A program made the translations under genes and the position numbers. From positions 1,426,001 to 1,490,000 of the forward strand of contig JAJNNQ010000100.1 in NCBI GenBank assembly GCA_027886175.1: a stretch of 64,000 bases of DNA, written 5' to 3'. The DNA is from Phylloscopus collybita. Lineage: Eukaryota > Chordata > Aves > Passeriformes > Phylloscopidae. The notes beneath the pieces were generated by a model. It had not been told where the DNA came from and searched no databases. It worked only from the letters and a program-made list of their open reading frames with translations. Numbering within the stretch: position 1 is the first letter of the stretch; every line of letters begins with the position of its first letter. Shown here piece by piece: positions 54,136 to 64,000 of the stretch.

Positions 54136-54699
54136 GCGCACGTGTGACACGGGGACAGCCACCGGGGGCCGCGGGGGCACGGGGCACGCCGGGATGGCTC
54201 CGGGAATGGCACAGACACTCACTGCCACCCCAGGAGCTGCCACATCCCCGGGTTGGGATGTGCCACCACCCAGGGACAGCGGGTGAAGCGTGGCAGGAGG
54301 TTGGGGTGGGGCGGTGTGACCCGCTCACAGCCCATCCTGCCCCGTGGAGAGCTCCTGGCTCCTCCTGCCAGCTCCATTAAAGGCAGCCCTGATTTTGGGG
54401 TTAAAGGTGTTAACCAGGGATGGCTGCTGCTCTCTGGGTGCCTCCCAGTGAATGTGGCTCCCCAGTAAATGACTTATTTCGGGAGAGACTGAGCAGGAAC
54501 TGGGTTGTGTTCCCTGTTCTCCTGCCTGGCGATTCCCATCCACGTCCCTTGGCCTCAGGGGCCCTCTAAAGGCGTTGGCACCGGGAGCATCCACCCTACA
54601 GTGGAGGCACAAGCCACACACCCACTTCTACCTTCAAAAACAACACCCAAACCAGGAGTTTTGGGAAGAAAAACCAGAAAAACAGGGTTGGCTGGCCAG

Positions 54700-55950
54700 G
54701 ACGCAGCCATGGCACGGCTGAACCGCCGGGGCCAGGATTTTGGCACCAGTCGGGGATGCACGAAGCTGAGCCGGCCCGAGGGCACCCCGAACCCCCCACC
54801 CATCGCCAGAAGTCCCTCCTCCGCTCTCCCCTTCCCAATTTCCCGGGCCCCCCTGTGCAGCAGACGGATGCTGGGTAAGAGGTGTGTCTGCGGGAGCCGT
54901 CCTCGCCCGGCAGCGTCGCCGGTCTGCGGCGGCGCCTGCCATCCCTGCCACGGGCTTTCCCCGCCGGGCTGGCGGCACAACTTGGGGCGGACGAGGCTGA
55001 GCCTCCCCGTGCCACGCCGGGCTCCGCATCCTCCACCCCGGGGGACGAGGACATCGCCCAGCTGGCCTTGGCCAAGGGGTCCCTGGTGTCGCCAGGCACG
55101 ACGACGCCAACTCTTTTCTCTGCCTTCTCCCCTTTTTCCTCCCCCCGTTTGGCATTTGGCGGCGGCGGCCGGGGCGCGCGGTGCCGGGGAAAGGCTGCCA
55201 AGCCTCGGCAGCCCCCCGCCACCCCCCGGGCCCCCCGTGCCAAGGCTGGTGGCTGGCAGAAGGGCCGCCTGCGCCTGGCAGGGCTCCGCTCAGCTGCGGG
55301 AGGATCCCTGTGCCGCGCCGGCTGCCAATTTCCCTGCGAGCTGGCACCGCAGGCGGCTCCGGAGACACCGGCGGGAGAAGGCTGGGGAGGAACGGATTGT
55401 GAAAAGGGGAGAGAGGAAGGGGAAAAAAAAAAAAAAAAATAATGGACACATGCCATCGCTGGAGCGGCGAGGCTGCCAAAACGCCAGCAGGCAGCGGGGG
55501 CCAAAAGCCAGCGGCGGCGGAGAGGAGGGTCTGGCAGCGCGTCCCGGCGTGGGCACGTGGAGGACGGGCAGCGTGGAGGAGGCTCGGCGCGGCCCAGGCA
55601 GGACGGGGAGCAGGCGGAGGAGCGGCAGAGCAGAGAGGTATTTGCCTTCGTTCCGCAGGGTGTGCGTGGTGCGTGCGTGTGTCTGTCCCGGCCGGCCCCA
55701 GGCCTCCCCTGCCCGCCCCTCCAGCTCCTGCCCGGCCTGTCCCCGCCGTGCTTCCCTGCCTGCCACGGGCGCTCAGAGGCTCCGGGGGTTTGCCTCGGGG
55801 CTCTGCCGCACGCGGGGCCGGCCCGGGCGAGGTTGTGGCTTTGTCTGGTTGGGCTTTGTCTGCCGGCGGCGGTGGTGGCGGGGCTGCGGGCAGGGAGGTG
55901 TGAGCCAAAGTCCTGCACGTGGGAAAGCAAAGCAGCCCTGCTGCCCCCCC
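54700..55950. promoter_or_regulatory. Large CpG island, possible promoter of a neighbouring gene
   Basis: GC-rich, CpG-dense DNA extends over about 1.2 kb. Long frames are open on both strands, as expected when stop codons are rare. A donor-like AGAGGTATTTG at 55635-55645 could end a noncoding first exon on the plus strand. In mammals CBFA2T3 lies upstream of ACSF3 in divergent orientation, so its 5' end is a candidate, but no CBFA2T3 peptide is recognisable here. Confidence 0.4.
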
Positions 55951-56632
55951 AGCACAGCCGGGTGAGAAAGGAGAAAGGGAGGGTGGGCAGAGAGCCCCCC
56001 ACATCCATCGCCGTGCTGGGGAGCAGGAGGAGGGAAGGGCAGGATTGCAGGACAGCAGGAAGCTCGTGGTCCTACAGCCGTGAGCTGCACCATGGCAGGG
56101 TTGTGGCTGTGGGGAGCTGGGTGAAGGAGATGGGGTGTGAGTGGGTGTTTGTGTGGGTCTGGGGGTGTGGGGGGGAGTGGGGAGCCTCAGGGAGGGGGTT
56201 GAGGGTGCAGGGCAGAGACCTGGTGCTGCTGGGTGCCCTCCTGCCTGCCTGGGGTGCAGGAGCAATGCTGGAGCCGTTCCCAAGCCAGGAAGAGCGTGGC
56301 ATCACCGCTCCATTGGCCCTGGGGGAAGTGGCTGCAAAAGGGTCCCCAAGCACCAAACCTGGCCTGTGCCACGGAGAGGAGCTGGCACTGAAGGGAAACA
56401 GGGATGCTGGCAATCCCAAATCTCACAGCACCGCAATTCCTGCTGCTCTGCTCCTCTGAAGAACCCCGGTGGTGCCCACCAGCACCCCTGTGCCCAGGGA
56501 CGTCCCAGCCCCAGCAGGACCAACCTCCCTCAGCATCCATCAGCTGCAGGAGCTGGGGCAAGGATCTCAGCATCCAGCTTTGAGGGCATCAGCATCTCCC
56601 TGGGAGCGATGTGGAGTGAGGCAGGAGATGTA

Positions 56633-56704
56633 CCATCCTATCCCATCCCATCCCATCCCATCCCATCCCATCCCATCCCATCCCATCCCATCCCATCCCA
56701 TCCC
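56633..56704. repeat. (ATCCC)n pentamer array, opposite strand
   Basis: About 14 pure ATCCC units, the complement of the 53-kb array. Confidence 0.96.
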
Positions 56705-57509
56705 AAATGCTCCAGCAGTGCTGACTGGGCTGATCCCCCGGCCACTCTGCTCTGAGCTGGAGGAGCAGCTCTGCCCATTCCTGGATTGGATATCGGGATC
56801 AAACGTAGCAGCCCACTGCAGCCAGGTCCCCAAAATGTCCAGGGAAGGATCCTGCACCTGGATGGCAGCACCCCAGCCTTTCCAGCTCCCCTTGTTCCCC
56901 AGAGGACGAAGCCCCGTGCCCGCCCCGCGCTGCTCAGTGCAGAGCCAAGGGGGCAGGAACGCTCCCCGTGTCACAGGATGATCCCCCCCCCATCTCCCCC
57001 TCTCCCTCGTTTTCCTCCGTATTTCACAGTTCCTGCTTCCTGCACAAGGCAGGGGTCTCCAGGGACTCCAGCCAGATGTTCTCTGCAGCACACCACATTG
57101 CTTTCCTAATGAAATATTCATGGAGCCTCTCCGCCTCTTGCCATGAAAGCCTTCTGCAGCTCCCAGCCATGGAAACGCTGCGCAGGCAGCATTCCTGCAA
57201 AGCTCCCGGCCCCCTGCTTCCCGCTCGGCACCTCCACCTTCCTCTTCCTCCTCCCACCAGCGGTGCCGGAGCGGGGGCTTTGTCCCTTCTCGCCTTGCAG
57301 GTGAGGCAACACCAAGGGCACAGCCAGAGCCGCGTGTGGGGACAGCGGTGTCCCCACCCGGCTGGCGCCCACCCCGAGGAGGGTCCCTCCGTGGCTGGGA
57401 GAAGGGGGCAGGGGGATGCAGACAGCGGCGTGGGGCACGGAGGGGTCTCACCAATCCCCCGGTGCTCCCGGTGCTCCCGGTGCTCCCGCCGGCTCCCAGC
57501 CAGCCCGCG

Positions 57510-57610
57510 GCATTAGCGATGCTGTGCACTATAATCCAATTAGGTTGTTTATGCAAACAATCAGGTTTTATGTTTTGGTAAAAAGCTTAAATAACCTTAA
57601 TCAAAGTGAA
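57510..57610. promoter_or_regulatory. AT-rich island next to a minisatellite, candidate enhancer core
   Basis: ATCCAATTAGG, TTTATGCAAAC and CCTTAATCAAAG (TCF-like) occur within 100 bp of otherwise GC-rich DNA. Confidence 0.28.
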
Positions 57611-57659
57611 AAGACCTGAAACTGTCGCTGACTGGCGGGGGTTGCGGGTTGGTGGCTGG

Positions 57660-57955
57660 TGGCAGGACCCCGTGCCTGGCTGGTGACACCCTGCCTGCCT
57701 GGTGACACCCTGCCTGCCTGGTGACACCCTGACAGGCTGGTGACACCCTGCCTGGTGACACCCTGAGTGGCTGGTGACACTCTGCCTGGTGACACCCTGC
57801 CTGCCTGGTGACACCCTGCCTGCCTGGTGACACTCTGCCTGGTGACACCCTGCCAGGCTGATGACACCCTGCCTGCCTGGTGACACCCTGCCAGGCTGGT
57901 GACACTCTGCCTGGTGACACCCTGCCCGGCTGGTGACACCCTGCCCAGCTCACAT
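57660..57955. repeat. GTGACACCCTGCCTG minisatellite
   Basis: Units of 15 to 23 bp built on CTGCCTGGTGACACC recur about fifteen times with insertions of GCCTG and AGGCTG. Confidence 0.94.
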
Positions 57956-58424
57956 CTCCCCCGGGGCTCAGCACCAAGGGCCACGTGGGAGGTTCTCTGC
58001 TCCACCCCAGAGCTGCTCCCAGAGGATCTGAGCCGTTCTGCCTCTGCTGGGGGCTCCTGGTTCCTTTCAGTGCCACACCCAGCAAGCCCCACCTGGCTCG
58101 GACACCCTGGGACATCTCGTCACCTCTGTCCCTCAATGTAGGAGCACTGAGAGGTGGCATCACGCCAGGGGGATGCAGGAGGTGCCAGCCAGTGAGTGAC
58201 CCAGCACACTGCCACCATCCCCCCTCACACCCCCATCCCTGGGGGTTCCCACAGGAGAAAATCCCTGCAGCTCCAGCTCGGGTCAGGGCGAGGTGGCACA
58301 AGGGGCTGTGCTGTGCCCCTGTGCCCATCCAGGCAAGCTGGGGAGCAGGGCTGCCTCTGGGGGGCTGTGCCCGTGGCGCTGCCTCCTGCACACACCCCGA
58401 GTTTCTGGAGGAGCAATAAGCTAT

Positions 58425-58590
58425 GCATGTAGTGTAGAAATAAAACATGTTCTGCAGAACAAATGATGTTAATTTGCTGAGAGGCTCTGAAGCCGAGTAT
58501 TAGCGAGATGCCTTGAGGGAGAGAGCGGCAGCTGTGCTGGAATTAATGGCAACGTGCCGAATTAGCACCGCTATGCATCATAGTCAGGGG
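58425..58590. promoter_or_regulatory. AT-rich island, candidate enhancer core
   Basis: Two ATGCAT words, GGAATTAATGG and GAATTAGCACC lie in complex sequence flanked by repeats. Confidence 0.28.
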
Positions 58591-58879
58591 GAGAAATTAC
58601 CGGGGAGATGAGGAAAACAACCCCCTGGGTGTGCCAGCCCCGACCCCGGGGCACGGCCGGTGCGGCGGCTCCCGCTGCCCGGGGGCTGCCCCCGGGATGC
58701 CCTGGCCCCGGCCCTGCCCCACAGCTCACTCCAAGCCCAACAGCCTCCCCTGGCAAGGTGTGCTCCCTCAGCGCTGCTCAGTGTCCCTCTGGCATGCTCG
58801 GTGTTGGTCCTGGAGCATGGCATGCCCCTGGATCGAGCCATGCCCTTCCATCCCACCCTGCTCACGGGGATCATCTCCT

Positions 58880-59425
58880 CCAGGATTTGTATCCCCCAGA
58901 CCAAACCATGCCATTCCATGCCATGCCATGCCATTCCATGCCATGCCATCCTATTCCATCCCATCCCATCCCATCCCACTCCCGGGGATCATCTCCCCCA
59001 GGATTTGTATCACCCTGGACCATGCCATGCCATGCCATGCCATCTCATCCCATCCCATCCTACCCCACTCCCAGGGATTGTCTCCTCACAGATTTGTATC
59101 CCCCAGACCAAACCATGCCATGCCATGCCATCCCATCCCACCCTATTCTCAGGGATTGTCTCCTCCAGGATCTATAACCCCTGGACTAAACTATGCCACT
59201 CCATCCCAACCCATTCACAGGGATCATCTCCTCCAGGATTTGTATCCCCCTGGACCAAACCATCCCATCCAATCCCATCCCATCCCACCCCACCCCATCC
59301 CACCCCGCTCCCAGGGATCATCTCCTCCAGGATCTGTATCCCCCTGGACCATCCCATCCCATCCCATCCCACCCCACTCCATCCCACCCCACCCCACCCC
59401 ATCCCACCCCGCTCCCAGGGATCAT
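58880..59425. repeat. Composite repeat: (CCATS)n pentamers alternating with a longer unit
   Basis: Stretches of CCATG or CCATC pentamers alternate with a unit of about 45 bp containing GGGATCATCTCCTCCAGGAT and TTGTATCCCCC. The whole recurs six to seven times. It contains the third GGGAT-type pentamer array of the window. Confidence 0.93.
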
Positions 59426-59754
59426 CTCCTCCGGCAGGATCTGTATCCCTGCTGCTCCCCCATGCCTTCCCCTCCTTTCCGGGGTGTTATTCATCTCCCT
59501 GTCTGTTTGTTCCTTCCCCTCATTCCCGGTGGCTGAGTGCCTGAAGCCTGCAGCTCCTCATTGATTCCTAGCAGTGCATCTGGCTCCCGGCTCCGCAGCC
59601 TCCTCCGGAGCATCCCTCTCCCTCCCCCGCCGCCTCCCGCCCGCCCCGGCCCGGCCCGGCTGCCGGGAGCACGCCGTGGATCAGGCATTGCCTCCTAATG
59701 GATGCTTCCACAGTAAATTCCACACCTCTGATGAATATTTAACACCGGCATCCC

Positions 59755-59799
59755 TCCCTGCTGGTCCCTGCTGGTCCCTGCTGGTCCCTGCTGGTCCCA
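59755..59799. repeat. 10-bp tandem repeat CTGGTCCCTG, 4 units
   Basis: Four perfect decamers occur in a row. Confidence 0.93.
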
Positions 59800-60754
59800 C
59801 GGTGCTGCTGCGTCTCGTGGGACGTTGGGTTTAGCCCTTGGGTGGCTGTGCAGATGGCAGGGAGCAGTTATCCCCCAGAGGCTGGGACTGGTGACATCCT
59901 GAGCCGGTATTCCTGTGAATTCCTCATCATCCCCCGTGCCCCTTGCAGCTGGTGGCTTCTCATCCTCAGCCTAACACGTCCCCCCAAAAATAAAACATCT
60001 CCCTGTTTGTTCTTCTCGCCCTCAACTTCTTCTCCTGCTTTTCCTCTGCAGGTCTCAGGCCCACAGGAGCTGTCCCAGCCTGGCCTTGGATGGCACCGTG
60101 CCACCCCTCCCTGCTGTGGGGCAGCCCTGGGGCTGTGGCTGACGGGATGGGATGGATGTGGACGGGCTCCTGGTCCTGGCTGGGATGTGCCAACAACTGC
60201 TGAGCACCAAACCCTCGCTGGGATGTGGCAACGGGAATGGGATTGCCCCTGTGACCCTCCTGCAGCCCCTGGGAGTGAAGAAGGTTCATCCACCCGGAGG
60301 TTTCTCCACGCAAGCACAAGTGGAGCTTTACCAACGTGCCCTGCTGGCTGCCTTGGGGGCCAGGATTCTGCCTGGGAAGGAGGAACCTGCTCCCAGCCCT
60401 GCCCCAGACCATGGGAGCACAGGGGCTGCTGTCAGCATCACCCAGGGGACCCGTGTGGACCCTCCAAGGGCTGTGCCAGGACCTGCTTTGCTTCCCTGGA
60501 GCACCATCAGCCCCAATCCCAACCCTTCTCCGTGTCCTGGGGGTGCTCCGGGTGTCTGCCCCATCCCCACCCCACCCCAGGAGCTCTGGGTGCTCAGGGC
60601 CATCCCACCCTCCTACCCCTAAGGATCCGGGCTGGGAAATCCTACAAAGGGGTCGGTTTTGGGGTGGGCTGGGGGAGCTGGAGGAGGTTCAGGGGGTGCT
60701 GGGTGCCGCGGGTGCCCGGGTGCAGGCGGGAGCTGCCGGTCACTGCCAGGTTAC

Positions 60755-60910
60755 ATCTGCCGGGGCATGCAAGAGTGACTCCAGATGCATTAGAAGTGCC
60801 GTGCTCCAATTTCAATTTCATCGTCTCACAATCATTTTCAGGCTCCTCTTAGTGCCACATTAACGAAGCCTGCTCGTTTGAATGCATAATTAGCCCAAGC
60901 ATTCTACCTC
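60755..60910. promoter_or_regulatory. AT-rich island, candidate enhancer core
   Basis: AGATGCATTAGAAG, CAATTTCAATTTCA and GAATGCATAATTAGCCC are followed by a G-run with GAGAGAG at 60928-60960. Confidence 0.28.
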
Positions 60911-62274
60911 GCTAATTTCGAAGCAAGGGGGGGGGGGGGGGAGAGAGAGAAGGGGGGGGGTGGAATTTGCATATTAATTTAGCAGAGGGAGAGAAAAACT
61001 GTTTACCACTTGCTTCTTGCTGTTGATCACAGCGGACTTAACTCTTTCCCGGGTGCCATCTGGAGCCGCGGAGCCGGCGCCCGGGCGGCACGTGGGACGG
61101 GCTGGCAAAGGTTACACGCAGCAATTAAATCCTCCCGACCACCCGGGCTGCCCCCCGAGCTCGCAGGGAAAAGGGGGGGGCAGGTGAAGGGCGGCTGAGG
61201 TGGAAGTGGCAGCTCCAAGGTGCCCTCCCCGCCTGGTTCCGGGCTGAAAAGTCGCTCATTGTCACCCCCCTCAGGGTGGCAGGGTCCTGTCCCCGATCTG
61301 TCCCGTGCCATCCTTGGGATTCCCAGCAGGGTCACCGCTCCTGCAAAGGGGTGGCCGGGTGTACTCTGCCCTCCTCGGTGCTCCCTTCAAAGGGACACCT
61401 TTGCCTTGGTCTCTCGGATTTTTAACACCCACCACCCACGCTGTGATGTAGGGTGAGCCTGTGCCTCCCCCAAACCCCCTCTGCAGCGGGAGGGTCCCAC
61501 GGGATGGGTGCACACGGGATGCCCACCCGTGCTGCACACAAAGAGCATCCCAGGGCTGGGGTGGGCAGCCCGGCTGAGCACTGAGAGCTCATTGCAGCCC
61601 GGCTGAGCACTGATAACTCATTGCAGCCCCCCCCTCCCCAAACACCGTCTCCCTTTGTCTGGGAGCCTGTGGGCGTCTTGAGCCGAGGTTGGAGGTAATT
61701 TGTCTGTCTCCTGCAGCGGGCTGTCAGCTCGCATCTGTGAGCCAGTTCCATTTGCACTGCCATTAAAAAAAAAACCGCAGGTCTGACAGGTAGTAAAAAG
61801 AAAAAAAAAACTAAAAAAAATTTTTTAAAAAAATAGCAACAGGATGTTGGAAATATCACAGGCTCACGGCAGCTGGATCACCCTCACACCCAGCCATCAC
61901 CACCCAGGTATTGCTGGGTGTGAGGGTGGTCACAGCTGCAACAAACCCTGTTCTGGCCTTTGGACGCCTATCCCCAGGGATATCCCCTTTGCACCTCCAC
62001 TCCAGCTCCCCAAAATGCCTTCCTGGCCCCTCCGGAGACCCGCTGCCCCATCCTCCAGCCTGGCTGGCTGGCTCGGAGCCATCCCAGCGCGTCACAGCCA
62101 TTTGGGGACACCTCCATCCTCGGCATCCCTGGGTGACTCCCGCATCCCAGCCGCGCGGAGCGATGCCCGGGGGCTTCATCCTTCCCCCTGCGGGGTAGGG
62201 GCACATCCCAAAGGTGGCTCTGGGGTCTCCGCAGTGGCCGGAGCGGTGCCGGCGCTGCGGAGGAGCGCGGGGCC

Positions 62275-62465
62275 GGCTCGGAAAGGGTTAACGGTTGATT
62301 ACAGCCTTTGTCTCCGCATCAGTGTACATAATGCGCCCGCATTTGCATACTGCAGTGTGCGCTCAATTAAAATGAACTTTTAATTTCTTCTAAGTAAATT
62401 ACTTCTTCCCGCTACGTGACGCGCACAAAATGTCAGAATAATGGGAGAGCCTTAATGAGCTGGGA
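62275..62465. promoter_or_regulatory. AT-rich island with octamer, candidate enhancer core
   Basis: The octamer ATTTGCAT at 62341-62348, GGTTGATTACAG, CAATTAAAATGAAC and the CRE-like GTGACGCGC occur in one repeat-free stretch. Confidence 0.3.
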
Positions 62466-62689
62466 ATGAGGGGCAGGGAGGGGAGTGCTGGGGGGCTCCG
62501 GCTCCCCTCTGGGCCACTCCTGCCGGCGGAAAGGATGGATCCTGCTCTCTCCTGCCTTCCCTGCCGGGCCGCGGGACGTCCCTGCTGCCGGGATGTCCCC
62601 TGGGCCGGGCAGGGCTCGTCACCTCCTCCTCCTCATCACCTCCTCCTGCCCGTGCTCCTGCAAGGAACTGAGCTCTGCGGGCGCTGGCC

Positions 62690-63305
62690 GCATCCGGGCA
62701 GCCGGGGATGTGTGGGGGCACGGGGACACAGGAATGTCCCTGCTCGGCTCTGAGCTCTGAGGGACCTGCCCTAATCCCGGCACCCAGGGATGTGTGGGGC
62801 ACAGGAATGTCCCTGGTGGGCTCTGAGCTCTCCAGGACCTGTCCTCATCCCGGCAGCCGGGGATGTGTGGGGCACAGGGACACAGGAATGTCCCTGCTGG
62901 GCTCTGAGCTCTCTGGGACCTGCCCTAATCCCGGCACCCAGGGATGTGCGGGGCACAGAGATGTCCCTGCTGGGCTCTGAGCTCTGCGGTTGTTGCCCCC
63001 ATCCCGACACCCAGGGATGTGTGGGGACACGGGGACACAGGGATGTCCCTGCTGGGCTCTGAGCTCTGCGGGCTCTGGCCGCATCCCGACACCCAGGGAT
63101 GTGTGGGGCACAGGGATGTCCCTGCTGGGCTCTGAGCTCTCCCGGTGTTGTCCCCATCCCGGCACCCAGGGATGTGTGGGACACAGGAATGTCCCTGCTC
63201 GGCTCTGAGCTCTCCCGGTGTTGTCCCCATCGCGGCACCCAGGGATGTGCGGGGCACAGGGACACGGGGACATCCCTGCTCGGTTCTGAGCTCTCCATCT
63301 CCTGC
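62690..63305. repeat. 73-83-bp minisatellite, 8 units
   Basis: GGGATGTGTGGGG-type unit starts occur near 62704, 62788, 62859, 62940, 63014, 63094, 63167 and 63240. Each unit also contains GTCCCTGCTGGGCTCTGAGC. Unit lengths alternate through presence or absence of a GGGACACA insert. Open frames on both strands are repeat artefacts. Confidence 0.93.
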
Positions 63306-63329
63306 CCGCATCCTGGCGCTCCGCACCCT

Positions 63330-64000
63330 CCCAAAAATCCTTCCGGGCGCATTCTCCTTCCCAGGCTGCCTCGCAGCACCCCAGGGACCCCCAGCCGGCT
63401 CTGTCCTTCCCGCGGGGAGGGGGGGGGGTGCTCGGGGAGGGACCCGGAGCCCCCCGAGCCTCCCGCTGCCTCCCGCCCGGCGGGCCAGCCCCGTGTCCGC
63501 GGGGGCCAGATGGCAGGCGAGATTACTGGAATTTGATTTTCAGATAAATCACCAACCTGGATGAGCGAGTGCTGCTCCAGATGCATTATCCCTAATCCCC
63601 TGGAAGGGAACCTTTCGGGAGGAGACGGTCCCCGTGCCAGCTCGGCAGCAGCTGGGTAATCCCGGCCCGCACAGCCCGGGGGGGATCAGCTGCTGCCCGG
63701 CCGCTCGGCGCTCCGTGTCACCCGTGCTCGCCACGACCCACATTCGGTCCCGCCGAGCCCGGGCGGGAGCAGATGGAGCCAGATGGGATCGCCCCGGGAG
63801 CACACGGGCACCAGGAGCGGCCCGTGCCCGCCGTGCCCGTGCCTGGCTGCCGCACCCGCGGGGGGAGGCTGAGCGCTGCCGGGGGCTCCCTCCAGCCCAC
63901 CTCTCCCACAGCATCCCGGTGCTGCTGGGGGGGGTGGGGGGCGTGGAGACCCCCTCTCCTCTCACCCCACCATCCTGCCCGCACCAGCAGCATGGCTAAA
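63330..64000. promoter_or_regulatory. GC/CpG-rich block at window end
   Basis: CpG density is high, and the sequence is broken by a compact AT-rich segment at 63510-63600. No coding exon is recognised. Confidence 0.3.

Noticed and set aside
54505..56283. Long frames (486 codons plus; 549 and 470 codons minus) in the CpG island
   Set aside because: Open on both strands and in several frames because GC-rich DNA has few stops. Composition is Pro/Arg/Ala/Gly-rich with no known motif.
57660..57955. Possible CRISPR-like or direct-repeat array
   Set aside because: Units abut without spacers of constant length; it is an ordinary minisatellite.
62690..63305. Possible CRISPR-like array of regular repeats
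   Set aside because: There are no unique spacers. The units are tandem with small variants, and the host genome is vertebrate.
1..64000. tRNA, rRNA or other structural RNA genes
   Set aside because: No A-box/B-box pair with a cloverleaf or rRNA-like segment was noticed by eye. Computer search would be needed to exclude small RNAs.

Overview
The window looks like a stretch of bird nuclear genome. It is GC-rich vertebrate DNA with GT-AG introns, CpG islands, about twenty fragments of the avian CR1 LINE 3' end, several LTR-retrovirus-like repeats and many minisatellites. The bird identification rests on the CR1 fragments and on recognition of one protein. The species cannot be told from the sequence alone.

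One protein-coding gene is firmly supported: ACSF3, the mitochondrial malonyl-CoA synthetase, on the minus strand. Its CpG-island promoter and a noncoding first exon lie at about 50.44-50.86 kb. Six coding exons follow leftward: 48163-47489, 45848-45693, 35329-35175, 33554-33409, 27078-26966 and 14138-14012. Every junction has a GT donor and an AG acceptor, and phases agree across all exons. Together they encode residues 1-457 plus one base of the next codon. The family is about 576 residues long, so roughly 120 C-terminal residues, with the hinge and the C-terminal catalytic lysine, should lie left of base 1. I did not find them in the first 14 kb.

Region by region: 1-14.0 kb is intron 7, with a thrice-copied local repeat, CR1 fragments, one LTR-like element and motif-dense AT-rich blocks. 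14.1-27.0 kb is intron 6, with a second LTR family, several tandem arrays and CR1. 27.1-33.4 kb is intron 5. 33.6-35.2 kb (intron 4) and the right-hand part next to exon 4 of intron 3 hold LTR-like elements in opposite orientations, so exon 4 is bracketed by two independent inverted-repeat pairs. 35.3-45.7 kb is intron 3 and 45.8-47.5 kb intron 2. Exon 3 sits between two direct repeats of about 237 bp and about 97% identity. 48.2-50.7 kb is intron 1.

From 50.8 to 64 kb I see no convincing coding exon. This DNA is upstream of ACSF3. It holds a 15-bp minisatellite, three arrays of the pentamer GGGAT, two other minisatellites, a large CpG island at 54.7-55.9 kb that could be another promoter, and several AT-rich blocks resembling conserved regulatory elements. 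Long open frames here are by-products of GC content or of repeat periods divisible by three.

No new biological system is evident. The most useful leads concern repeat architecture around individual ACSF3 exons and a gapped heat-shock-element-like motif in its promoter.
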